From Paracoccaceae bacterium (GTDB lineage: Bacteria > Pseudomonadota > Alphaproteobacteria > Rhodobacterales > Rhodobacteraceae): a stretch of DNA of 6,167 bases. The notes under the pieces were generated by a model. It had not been told where the DNA came from, made no database searches, and worked only from the letters and a program-made list of their open reading frames with translations. Below, one piece after another: positions 1-6,167 of this stretch (position 1 is the first letter of the stretch; the number at the start of each line of letters is the position of its first letter). The translations under genes and the position numbers were made by a program. The stretch covers positions 1-6,167 of the forward strand of contig JABGTH010000051.1 in the NCBI GenBank assembly GCA_018647275.1, read 5' to 3'.

Positions 1-476
1 AATTCGGCCAAAAGACCGCCAACAACGGGGCCAAGCACAAAGCCGATGCCAAAGCCTGCGCCAATCAGGCCAAAGTTCGCAGCCTTCTCATCCGGTTTTG
101 ACACATCCGCCATATATGCTGCCGCTGTCGCATGGGTTGCGGAGGATATTCCGCCAAGTATGCGGCCTATGAAGAGCACCCAAATGCTGGTCGCGAGTGC
201 GGACATGGCATAGACCAGCGCCATGATTATCAGCGACACCACGAGGATCGGTTTGCGCCCGTACTGATCGCTAAGCGAGCCAATGATAGGGCCGAACAGG
301 AACTGCATCACTGCGAATGTCGTGGCGAGGATACCGCCCCAAATAGCCGCCTCGCTCAGATTGCCTCCGTCCACTTCGCGCAAAAGATCGGGCATCACGG
401 GCATGATCAATCCTATGCCCATCGCATCGATTGCAACAGTCGCGACAATGAAAAAAATGGGCAGGCGTGATGACAT
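1..476 (-). CDS. TetA-like MFS drug:H+ antiporter, N-terminal part (cut by left edge)
   Basis: The N-terminal 158 codons of an inner-membrane major facilitator protein of the DHA1/TCR-Tet type, which exports a drug or small molecule in exchange for protons. TM1 contains the family signature DAMGIGLIMPVMPDLL (residues 17-32). The loop between TM2 and TM3 carries a near-perfect motif A, GSLSDQYGRKPIL (66-78), with D70 and R74. GRILGGIS (104-111) is the TM4 motif B region, with the conserved arginine R105. GFGIGFVLGPVVGG (141-154) is the antiporter motif C in TM5. The match to TetA is clear but the substrate cannot be read from it; tetracycline is only one possibility. The start is ATG at 476-474, and an in-frame TAA lies directly upstream, so no longer start exists. 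No strong Shine-Dalgarno is seen; the nearest GGAG is about 20 nt away. About 60 percent of the usual ~400-residue protein lies beyond the window. It is divergent from the plus-strand genes, so not in their operon. Confidence 0.93.
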   Translation of the reverse strand, partial: MSSRLPIFFIVATVAIDAMGIGLIMPVMPDLLREVDGGNLSEAAIWGGILATTFAVMQFLFGPIIGSLSDQYGRKPILVVSLIIMALVYAMSALATSIWVLFIGRILGGISSATHATAAAYMADVSKPDEKAANFGLIGAGFGIGFVLGPVVGGLLAE

Positions 477-630
477 TTAGGTGCTCGCTTTGATGCTCCA
501 GGCTGACAGGCTAAAGGGCGCGGGCGCAGAACGCCATCGCAATGTGTCGCATGGGGCTGTCTGCCTATCCCTGAACCTTTCATCACAAGCACCCAAGATA
601 TTGCTTCTTCATGAGTGGTTTATTCTAACC

Positions 631-657
631 CCTCTGCTTTGGAGGCTAACGTAGAGG
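631..657 (+). promoter_or_regulatory. Nested inverted repeats in an untranslated leader
   Basis: CCTCT (631-635) can pair with AGAGG (653-657). Its core CCTC can instead pair with GAGG (642-645), so two hairpins compete for the same 5' strand. The structure sits directly upstream of the terminator-like hairpin at 657-699, sharing base 657, and of the small ORF at 721. Mutually exclusive stems before a terminator are typical of attenuators and riboswitches. The sequence matches no riboswitch class that I recognise, so only the possibility of folding is claimed. It may also be coincidence. Confidence 0.25.
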
Positions 658-699
658 TCAGATGCTATGGTGGCTTTCGGGGCCATCTGACTATTTTTT
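657..699 (+). terminator. Rho-independent terminator-like hairpin
   Basis: GTCAGATG (657-664) and CATCTGAC (684-691) form a perfect 8-bp stem around a 19-nt, G-rich loop that may fold further. It is followed at once by TATTTTTT (692-699). The T-tract lies on the plus-strand side, so it would stop rightward transcription. No plus-strand gene is recognised upstream, so a transcript ending here would have to start within about 180 nt. That suggests a short leader RNA or an attenuator for the ORF that begins 21 nt later. The long loop makes this weaker than a textbook terminator. Confidence 0.5.
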
Positions 700-720
700 C
701 AGAAAAATAAGGACTAAAAA

Positions 721-783
721 ATGACTACAACAACATTTCTCAATGGAAATTCAAAACTAATCGTAGAGCATGACTCCGGTTGA
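721..783 (+). CDS. Possible 20-residue small ORF, in-frame TGA then continued frame
   Basis: This 20-codon ORF (MTTTTFLNGN...EHDSG) starts at an ATG preceded by AAGGA (709-713) with a 7-nt spacer, an ideal ribosome binding site. It ends at TGA (781-783), but the same frame stays open for another 28 codons, YVLKHPCGQG...STIGES, to TAA at 868-870. The whole reads as a 49-codon frame split by one TGA. It could be a leader peptide linked to the upstream terminator-like hairpin, a small gene broken by a nonsense mutation (for example TGG to TGA), or a chance ORF. I recognise no family. Selenocysteine insertion has no visible support, since no SECIS-like element was identified. Confidence 0.3.
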   Translation: MTTTTFLNGNSKLIVEHDSG

Positions 784-857
784 TATGTTCTAAAGCATCC
801 CTGCGGGCAAGGGTCATCGCTAAAGGTCGCGAATAAACTGTCGTTACATAGTACGAT

Positions 858-886
858 AGGAGAAAGCTAATGGTTGATGCCTAATG
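858..886 (+). promoter_or_regulatory. Ribosome binding site with two successive TAATG overlaps
   Basis: AGGAG (858-862) lies 7 nt before ATG (870-872), which shares its A with the TAA (868-870) closing the frame opened at 721. That ATG opens only MVDA before TAA (882-884), whose last A again begins an ATG (884-886). The second ATG opens a 74-codon frame ending at 1108, 8 nt inside the next real gene. Stop/start overlaps of this kind normally mean translational coupling. The peptides themselves are too short or too odd in composition to call genes, so this may be the remains of an eroded operon start. Confidence 0.25.
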
Positions 887-1100
887 AATAACTCATCTAC
901 AGTTTGCTTGACCAAGCAAAATTTACTCTTGCGTTCAAGCTCCTTGCCAGCGTTGCCCCTAACAATTCACGGCTCAAATCCTGCTCTGGCTAGGATCCTA
1001 TTAGCCATAGGCAAACGCAATCGGCTCCAGTCATCCGCACAATCCGAACTAGATCAATGTCCGCGGGGTGTTACCTTTAGGCAGCATGGAGGGCTACGTC

Positions 1101-2603
1101 ATGCGTGATACCTCTCAGGCTGTGGGTTTGGTCGATGCGCGGAACCAAAATTGGGCAGATTTTAGAGTATTTGTGCAGCAATTTGGTGCGCAAATCTGTA
1201 AGCTGGTAAATGCTGCAACGGGAGCTTCGGGCGCGGCAAACATAGAGCCTGCGGGTAAGTACTATCTGTACACTTTGTATAAGCTGACTGTTGGGTCACA
1301 GGCATTTGACATTCAGTATTTCCGGCCTGGCAGTTCTTTGAGTGATCTAGCTTTTAACCGTTTGTCAGGCATGATGAAGGTAGGGCAGGACGATCAGCTG
1401 TTCCAGCGGCACATCGGCTTCATTGATGAACATATGATTTTGATCGCGCAGGCCAATGGTGGGCCAGCTTTAAGCGAGAAGATCGCGACAGACAGTGTAG
1501 ATGCCTGGTCAAGAGCTCTCGGGCGCTGGCATGGGGCAATATCCCAAAAGGCCCCACGCAGAACAGCGTCTGGAACAATGTATAACTATCTGCGCCATCT
1601 CTACCGTGGTGAGAAGCACGACGTGGATGAACATCGGGATTTTCTGCAGTCTCTGCCCGTTTTAGAAGAGGTTCTGGTCAATACTAATAGTAGATTAAGC
1701 CATTACACGTGTTTGTCTGATGGACAGGTTTGCTTGACGAAGCCAACGGCCTTTAGAATGATGCCGCTGGCTTGGGGTTTGCTGGAAAGTGGCTTGGCGT
1801 TGTCCAAGCGTTTTCCGGATCACATCGAGCAAATCGTGGATGGACTGGTCCAGGGTTGGGCGGAAGGAGGTGGGCAATCTAACTGGGAGCACGCAACTTT
1901 TCGTGAGATCGTCAAAGTGTTTTGCACGATTGAACCCGATACAAGGCACATCCATGAGTCCCATCTCGCACAAGGGTATCTCGACGCATTTAACTCAACA
2001 CGTGGGCGGGAAGAGCCACGCGTTGAACTTGCGTTTCAATCCCCCCACTTCGACGTGAAGCTGAAGCAGCCAACAAAGACCGCTATTAAAGCTCTGCGTT
2101 CACGGCTCATAGATATCCAATGCGCACCTCAGATTGTAGAGGCGGAAGGTCAGCGGCCCGATGAACCAATCGAACCTAAAGTTCGTAGCGCTGCACAAAG
2201 TAATCCTTCGAATGCGCTTGGAGCTCTATGTGGTGCATGCAGCGGATATTGTTGTCAGTTCGGGCTTCAGAACCATGCGTATTTGAAGGCTTCAGATTTA
2301 GCAGCATTCTCCGAAACGAGACCTGATCTCGATCATGAAGGTATTGCAGACGCCTATATCGATAAGATCAAATCACGACATGCCCGGAACGGATGTTTGT
2401 TTCAGGGCTCTAAAGGCTGTTCATTACCACGAGACATGCGGTCGCAGACTTGTAACGCATATCTTTGCGGCTCTGCGAGGCAAGTCCTTGCTAATGAAGC
2501 GCGCCTACAGAAATCCAAAGCGCGGGTCTTGTTTGTGGCAGGATCAAAAGGAGCGCCCACTCTTTGGTCAGATACAAAGACAAAGCCGCTATCTGATGCA
2601 TGA
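1101..2603 (+). CDS. Protein with C-terminal YkgJ-like cysteine cluster, unknown N-terminal region
   Basis: A 500-residue, probably cytoplasmic protein; no signal peptide or membrane segment is seen. I chose the ATG at 1101 because GGAGGG (1088-1093) sits 7 nt upstream. Earlier in-frame starts (GTG 1068, ATG 1086) would put that site inside the gene. The C-terminal part (about 375-460) has the layout of YkgJ-type zinc/iron-chelating clusters: CGACSGYCC (Cys377, 380, 384, 385), then GCLFQGSKGC (Cys432, 440), then an MRSQTCNAYLC end (Cys451, 456), making eight cysteines. That family is thought to bind a metal or Fe-S cluster, and no reaction is firmly established. Residues 1-370 match nothing I know. 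They look globular and mixed alpha/beta, with a basic KLKQPTKTAIKALRSR stretch just before the cysteine domain. The RTX-Hint gene starts 80 bp downstream with no clear terminator between, so co-transcription is likely. A role in maturing or modifying that secreted protein is speculative. Confidence 0.82.
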   Translation: MRDTSQAVGLVDARNQNWADFRVFVQQFGAQICKLVNAATGASGAANIEPAGKYYLYTLYKLTVGSQAFDIQYFRPGSSLSDLAFNRLSGMMKVGQDDQLFQRHIGFIDEHMILIAQANGGPALSEKIATDSVDAWSRALGRWHGAISQKAPRRTASGTMYNYLRHLYRGEKHDVDEHRDFLQSLPVLEEVLVNTNSRLSHYTCLSDGQVCLTKPTAFRMMPLAWGLLESGLALSKRFPDHIEQIVDGLVQGWAEGGGQSNWEHATFREIVKVFCTIEPDTRHIHESHLAQGYLDAFNSTRGREEPRVELAFQSPHFDVKLKQPTKTAIKALRSRLIDIQCAPQIVEAEGQRPDEPIEPKVRSAAQSNPSNALGALCGACSGYCCQFGLQNHAYLKASDLAAFSETRPDLDHEGIADAYIDKIKSRHARNGCLFQGSKGCSLPRDMRSQTCNAYLCGSARQVLANEARLQKSKARVLFVAGSKGAPTLWSDTKTKPLSDA

Positions 2604-2614
2604 AGTCGCATTGA

Positions 2615-2630
2615 ACATGTTAATATATGT
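2615..2630. promoter_or_regulatory. AT-rich imperfect palindrome upstream of the RTX-Hint gene
   Basis: ACATGTTAATATATGT lies in the 80-bp gap between the two plus-strand genes. Its outer ACAT/ATGT arms are symmetric and its centre is AT-only apart from one G. It could be an operator or a promoter element, but there is no convincing -35/-10 pair around it. The downstream gene has its own site, AGGA (2672-2675), 8 nt before its ATG. Low confidence. Confidence 0.15.
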
Positions 2631-2683
2631 GATCCTACAAGTTGGGTAGATCAACCTTGAAAGTTACGAATAGGAATTTTTAA

Positions 2684-4735
2684 ATGTCGATAATTATAGT
2701 GAACAACTCAGGGTTCGAAACTCAGAAGGTTAAAGATGGCAAGTATACCACCAACTATGATGGCAAGTATCCCGCGATAACAGACTGGGCTGTATCGGGC
2801 GTAAATGTAGGTGTTTATGATCCCAAGGCCGAAGATGCCATTGGAGGCATCCAAGGTGAGAATGTTGGATATCTCGAAGACAATTGGACGACGATTTCTC
2901 AAGTTCTTAGCGGGTACAAATATAACGCTGATGAACAGATAACGTTCTCCATCGACATTGGAGATCCTAATTATGCGACTGCCTCTAACTATAGATTGGA
3001 AATTTTGGCAGGCAACACCGTCGTTGGTACGCTGAACGGCACTACTGATGGCACAGACGCGCTTTCCACAGCAACAGTGATAAGCAGCTCACCTAAGGTC
3101 GCCCTAAATGATTTAGCCGTGACAATACGGATCACCAAAACCAGTGGAGCTGGCCAAGAAATTCATATCGATAATGCGCAGGCCTCTTATGCTCTTCTAT
3201 CTAACGGTATCGTAGAGGGAACCAATGCGGGCCAATCCATGGGTATCGGCTTTGTCGATACTGATGGCGACATCATCGACGGTACAGATGACAGTATTCA
3301 AGGCAACGGCGGTAACGATACCATCGACGCAGGCGCTGGGGACGACACCGTCGATGGAGGCACAGGCAACGATACCATCAACGCAGGCGTTGGGGACGAC
3401 ACCGTCGATGGAGGCACAGGCAACGATATCATCCACGGTGGTAACGGTGCTGATACGATTGATGGTGGCACAGGCAACGATTTCATCAACGCAGGCGCTG
3501 GGAATGACTCCGTAGATGGTGGCACAGGCAACGATACCATCAACGCAGGCGCTGATAACGACACCATTGTTGCTTCGACGGACACTGACACGATTGATGG
3601 CGGCGATGGCGCAGATACGTATACAGTGCTTGCTTCGTCAACGATTGTTGATGTCACTGAGACTGTCACTGTCGTTGTTGATAACGATGGCGACGGCACC
3701 GTTTTTAAGGCTATCGATTGCACCACGGATACGGTCACAAGCATTGAAACGTTCATTGCGGATGAAGCGCTCGCTGAAAACGATATCATTACGATCAATG
3801 ATACAGATATTGATGACGCTACGTTTGATCCAACAGGAACTCTGTTTGCGCGGTCAGAAATATCCAATCTAGACAACAACTCTGTAGGTACCTTTACGCT
3901 TCAAAGTGGGACGGTGATCAACTTTGGTCCAAACACTACGAATACTGGTCTGCCAGGTGTTGCTGATGGCATCTTACTTTCAACGATTCTGAATAATAAT
4001 GCGCCAGGTGTCAGTGGTACTGGTACGATCCAAATCACATCTGGTGACGAAAGCGGCACGGTTGGCCGTATCTCGTTTGAGAACTTTGAAACGATCAACT
4101 TTGGACTTTTGTGTTTTGCCAGTGGCACGATGATCAAGACGATTGATGGCGAGCGTGCGATTGAAACGCTCACGGTCGGTGATCGTGTTCTGACAATGGA
4201 TGGGAATTACCAAGAGATCCGCTGGATCGACTCCCTTGGTTTGGACAGTATTGATCTGCAAATGAACCCGCGACTTAAGCCCATCATTATCCGTGCAGAT
4301 GCGTTGGGCGCTGGGTTTCCTGAGCAAGACCTAATTGTATCCCCTCAACACCGTATCTTTGTGCGTTCCATGATTGCTGAGCGTATGTTTGATACACGCG
4401 AAGTGTTGATCCCGGCCAACAAACTGCTGACCTTGGATGGCATCGATATCCTTGAACACAATCCTGATGGCGTAGAATACTGGCACATGCTGTTCGATGA
4501 TCACCAGATTGTGTGGTCCAATGGCACACCATCGGAAAGCTTGTTCATAGGCCCCGAGGCTTTGAAGGCAGTCTCACCGGAAGGACGGTTGGAAATCCAA
4601 ACACTGTTCCCGGAGATTTGCGATCCTGATTTTCAGCCTAGACCTGCACGATTTATCCCTGAGAAAGGTAAGCTGATGAAAAAGCTTGCTCAGCGGCATC
4701 AGGCGAACAAAAAAGACATTGTTAACCGACACTGA
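2684..4735 (+). CDS. RTX-repeat, Hint-domain protein, probably type I-secreted
   Basis: A 683-residue protein. The N-terminus, MSIIIVNNSGFE, is not a Sec signal, as expected for type I secretion. Residues about 4-170 resemble beta-sandwich domains such as HpiC1-like or carbohydrate-binding modules: an NNSGFE opening, a DWAVSG...GVYDP stretch, an ISQVLSG strand and a closing IHIDNAQASY. Residues about 200-313 hold RTX nonapeptides (GGTGNDTIN, AGAGDDTVD and variants) that should fold as a calcium-binding beta-roll outside the cell. Residues 314-476 are an Asp/Thr/Asn-rich linker. Residues 477-615 are a Hint domain of the Hint_2 type: CFASGTMIKT begins with Cys477, GDRVLTMDG and EIRWI follow, SPQHRIF holds His556, and VWSNG ends it with Asn613-Gly614. 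Hint folds catalyse an N-S acyl shift, so self-cleavage or transfer at Leu476/Cys477 is possible. A basic tail, GKLMKKLAQRHQANKKD, ends the protein. The ATG at 2684 is set by AGGA 8 nt upstream. No ABC exporter gene is nearby. The biological role is unknown. Confidence 0.9.
   Translation: MSIIIVNNSGFETQKVKDGKYTTNYDGKYPAITDWAVSGVNVGVYDPKAEDAIGGIQGENVGYLEDNWTTISQVLSGYKYNADEQITFSIDIGDPNYATASNYRLEILAGNTVVGTLNGTTDGTDALSTATVISSSPKVALNDLAVTIRITKTSGAGQEIHIDNAQASYALLSNGIVEGTNAGQSMGIGFVDTDGDIIDGTDDSIQGNGGNDTIDAGAGDDTVDGGTGNDTINAGVGDDTVDGGTGNDIIHGGNGADTIDGGTGNDFINAGAGNDSVDGGTGNDTINAGADNDTIVASTDTDTIDGGDGADTYTVLASSTIVDVTETVTVVVDNDGDGTVFKAIDCTTDTVTSIETFIADEALAENDIITINDTDIDDATFDPTGTLFARSEISNLDNNSVGTFTLQSGTVINFGPNTTNTGLPGVADGILLSTILNNNAPGVSGTGTIQITSGDESGTVGRISFENFETINFGLLCFASGTMIKTIDGERAIETLTVGDRVLTMDGNYQEIRWIDSLGLDSIDLQMNPRLKPIIIRADALGAGFPEQDLIVSPQHRIFVRSMIAERMFDTREVLIPANKLLTLDGIDILEHNPDGVEYWHMLFDDHQIVWSNGTPSESLFIGPEALKAVSPEGRLEIQTLFPEICDPDFQPRPARFIPEKGKLMKKLAQRHQANKKDIVNRH
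3314..3583 (+). repeat. 54-bp tandem repeats encoding paired RTX nonapeptides
   Basis: Five consecutive 54-bp units begin at 3314, 3368, 3422, 3476 and 3530, each encoding 18 residues, that is two nonapeptides, starting with Asn-Asp. Units 1 and 2 differ at only two bases (atcGAC/atcAAC and gCt/gTt), including identical third codon positions, which points to a recent duplication or gene conversion. Units 3 and 4 are more diverged but keep the shared GGCACAGGC end. Unit 5 loses the pattern after its first nonapeptide. Change in unit number by slippage or recombination would lengthen or shorten the beta-roll without breaking the frame. Confidence 0.9.
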
Positions 4736-4745
4736 CTAAGGCGCT

Positions 4746-4787
4746 ATGTGGGCTCGCATAATGGGCATACGGAGCGGTTTCCCACAT
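4746..4787. repeat. Inverted repeat just after the RTX-Hint gene
   Basis: ATGTGGG (4746-4752) and CCCACAT (4781-4787) form a 7-bp stem with a 28-nt loop, starting 10 bp after the RTX-Hint stop codon. A second short hairpin follows: GTTCA (4795-4799) with TGAAC (4806-4810... in the tgaagtgaac run). Neither has a T-tract, so this is at best a 3'-end processing or protecting structure and not an intrinsic terminator. It could be chance. Confidence 0.25.
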
Positions 4788-4873
4788 GAAGTGCGTTCAT
4801 TGAAGTGAACACAGTGAGTGCATTTCTTGAGGAGATGTGGCGAGCCATGTCATAACAAAAATGGAGCCATTTG

Positions 4874-4990
4874 ATGATGGTCACAGTAGCAAACGGTATC
4901 TTCGAGCAGCAGGACGCTGAAATCGCCGCATTTATTGATGGCATGTCTGCTGGTGACGTCAGCCTAGAAGAATTGGCGGGAAATATCTGA
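4874..4990 (+). CDS. Small ORF of 38 residues with strong ribosome binding site
   Basis: ATG at 4874 follows GGAG (4863-4866) with a 7-nt spacer, and an in-frame TAA (4853) limits any upstream extension. The 38-residue product is acidic, with EQQDAEIAAFIDGM and VSLEELAGNI at its C-terminal end, and has no cysteine or hydrophobic segment. I recognise no family. Just past the TGA, another frame runs on as SDPNRPPEVIQEIEVKGKSY...AGR to a TGA at 5058-5060, also with natural-looking composition. The two may be halves of one roughly 60-residue protein split by a frameshift near 4985. Alternatives are a small regulatory or precursor peptide, or a chance ORF. It lies 138 bp after the RTX-Hint gene and upstream of the IS66 remnant. 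Confidence 0.4.
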   Translation: MMVTVANGIFEQQDAEIAAFIDGMSAGDVSLEELAGNI

Positions 4991-5110
4991 CCCAAACCGT
5001 CCGCCTGAAGTCATTCAAGAGATTGAGGTCAAGGGTAAAAGTTACTTAGCAGGCCGCTGAAAAACTGCAACGCCGTGGCGCTTGCGCCAAAACAGGTTGA
5101 TTTTTTAGAT

Positions 5111-5131
5111 CTCTCGTCGAGCTGATGAGAG
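5111..5131 (+). repeat. Short hairpin next to the transposase remnant
   Basis: CTCTCGTC (5111-5118) pairs with GATGAGAG (5124-5131) around a 5-nt loop, eight pairs including one G-T wobble. It lies about 30 bp beyond the transposase stop codon, where an IS66 element would have its untranslated end. The T-run here (5101-5106) precedes the hairpin, so this is not a terminator for a plus-strand transcript, and on the minus strand the run is of A. The role is unknown; it may be part of the insertion sequence end. Confidence 0.25.
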
Positions 5132-5136
5132 CTGCT

Positions 5137-6167
5137 GTAAACATCAACGCTGCCGCTAATCAAGCGGCGTTTTCTGCCTCAGCGTCACACTCAGATGCGT
5201 CAATCATGTACTGATACGCCCACGGTAGCAACTCTGCAATACGGCTTGCTAGATGATCCTGGATGCGTTCGAGGACCCAAGCCAGCCAGGCTTCTGGGTT
5301 TACCTTGTTCATCTTGGCGGTCTCGATGAGGTTATAAGCAATTGCTGCAAATTTACCGCCCGCTTCTGATCCCATGAATAGATAGTTCTTACGTCCAACG
5401 GCCACAGGGCGCACTGCGTTCTCAGCTGTGTTGTGGTCCAACTCAAGAAAGCCGTTGTCGAGATAGGGCCGCGCCTTTGGCAGACGTGCAAGCGCATATT
5501 TAATCGCCTTTACCAGCGGCGTCTTGCTGGAGATCTTACCCAGTTGCTCTTTGAAACAGGCTTCTAGGTCGTCAACGATCAGCTTGGCGTATTCCTGAGG
5601 CAGGGCCACGCGCTCCGCAGCCGGTAGGAACCGCGCTTGTGTCTCAACATCATAGAACTTTTTAATCCGCAGCACAGCTTCGCCTGCCAGAGGCAGCTAT
5701 GTGCTTTTATAAAGATCAAAGAGCTCACGCCGCACATGCGCTATGCAGGCCATCTCTTTGATGCGTCCCGTTCGGTACGCTTCATTATACCCAGCATAGG
5801 CGTCCGCATGAGCAAAGCCCTCGTGGGTCGCGAGATGCTGACTGGGATGTTTAGCCCCTCGTCTGGTGGAGAATTGGTACCACACCGCGGGGTGTACTCC
5901 GCTGGCCCAAGTATCTTCTTTTCTGGCCTAGACCCACAACCGTGCGGTTTTAGTCTTGTTCTTACCACAGCCATTGCCCTTCTGGAGCAGCTTGACCGTT
6001 GTATCATCCATGAAGATCGCCTGCGCCTCAAACACATGATCGCGGATCGCATCTGACACGTGTTCTAGCTGTTTGGTGCATTTGCCGACCCATCCCGCCA
6101 TGAGTGCACCGCTCAAATCTATACCCTCATTGGCGAACATCTGGGACTGGCGATAGAGCGGAAGATG
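5137..6167 (-). mobile_element. IS66-family insertion sequence remnant, cut by right edge
   Basis: The element is identified by its TnpC remnant. Its left boundary is not certain. IS66-family ends usually begin with GTAA, and a GTAA occurs at 5137-5140, 20 bp from the transposase stop, so I use it as a provisional boundary. The true end could lie further left, within 5040-5136. The opposite terminal repeat is not in the window, so the end cannot be confirmed by pairing, and no 8-bp target duplication can be tested. Confidence 0.5.
5160..6167 (-). pseudogene. tnpC: IS66-family transposase TnpC, C-terminal two thirds, two in-frame TAG stops
   Basis: Reading leftward from the window edge, 335 codons plus a terminal TGA form one frame that aligns by eye with IS66 TnpC from its HLPLYRQSQ segment onward. 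The DDE catalytic residues are visible: MDDT (5999-6010), HADAYAGY with Asp near 5804, and HNTAENAVRPVAVGRKN with Glu near 5421-5423. The usual ETAKMN...NPEAWLAWVL and LLPWAY end follows. Two amber codons interrupt it: TAG at 5930-5928, directly after TARLWV where the family often has Tyr, and TAG at 5699-5697, after DLYKST. There is no frameshift between them, so decay has been by point mutation only. Either stop would remove the catalytic Glu, so the enzyme should be inactive unless ambers are read through. The N-terminus and the accessory genes tnpA and tnpB would lie to the right, outside the window. Confidence 0.9.

Noticed and set aside
132..480. Plus-strand ORFs of 112 and 65 codons
   Set aside because: They are antisense to the MFS transporter, whose motifs A, B and C fix the minus strand as coding.
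965..990. tRNA T-arm-like stretch (CTCAAATCC)
   Set aside because: The flanking bases do not form a 5-bp T-stem, and no anticodon or acceptor arm is found.
1068..1100. GTG start giving a 511-residue version of the cysteine-cluster protein
   Set aside because: GGAGGG at 1088-1093 is well placed for ATG 1101, and no good site precedes GTG 1068.
884..1108. 74-codon plus-strand ORF as a gene
   Set aside because: The start sits in a TAATG overlap, but the Leu/Ser/Arg-rich product has no recognisable pattern and overlaps the real start at 1101. I kept it only as part of a finding.
3314..3583. CRISPR-like regular repeat
   Set aside because: The units are contiguous with no spacers and encode RTX nonapeptides in frame.
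3197..3879. Antisense and shifted ORFs across the RTX block (up to 193 codons)
   Set aside because: They arise from the repetitive codon pattern of the RTX repeats. The plus-strand frame gives a coherent domain order.
4744..4995. 83-codon minus-strand ORF
   Set aside because: No family pattern and no good start site. The opposite strand carries the 38-codon ORF with a better RBS.
5637..6056. 139-codon plus-strand ORF
   Set aside because: It is antisense to the IS66 transposase, whose DDE motifs are clear.

Overview
The window looks like accessory DNA from a marine-type alphaproteobacterium, most plausibly of the Rhodobacterales (Roseobacter group). I base this on a protein combining glycine/aspartate-rich RTX nonapeptides with a C-terminal Hint domain of the kind common in that order, next to an IS66-family transposase remnant. 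The genus is a guess: no rRNA or housekeeping marker is present.

Layout. (1) Bases 1-476, minus strand: the N-terminal 158 codons of a TetA-like MFS drug:H+ antiporter, cut by the left edge. (2) 477-1100: a gene-poor stretch holding nested inverted repeats, a terminator-like hairpin with a T-tract (657-699), a 20-codon ORF with a good Shine-Dalgarno at 721, and a chain of stop/start overlaps. (3) 1101-2603, plus strand: a 500-residue protein with an unrecognised N-terminal region and a C-terminal eight-cysteine, YkgJ-like metal-binding cluster. (4) 2684-4735, plus strand, 80 bp downstream and probably in the same transcript: a 683-residue protein with no Sec signal, an N-terminal beta-sandwich-like domain, an RTX calcium-binding block built of 54-bp tandem repeats, and a C-terminal Hint domain with the expected Cys, His and Asn-Gly. 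(5) 4736-5159: no large gene, one 38-codon ORF with an excellent ribosome binding site, and several short inverted repeats. (6) 5160-6167, minus strand: the C-terminal two thirds of an IS66 TnpC transposase, in one reading frame but broken by two in-frame TAG codons, running off the right edge.

The most interesting unit is the pair in (3) and (4). A probable type I-secreted, calcium-binding, possibly self-processing surface or extracellular protein is preceded by a cysteine-cluster protein of unknown role. A joint function is inferred from adjacency only. The decayed transposase and the fragmentary small ORFs fit a region that has seen insertions and erosion.
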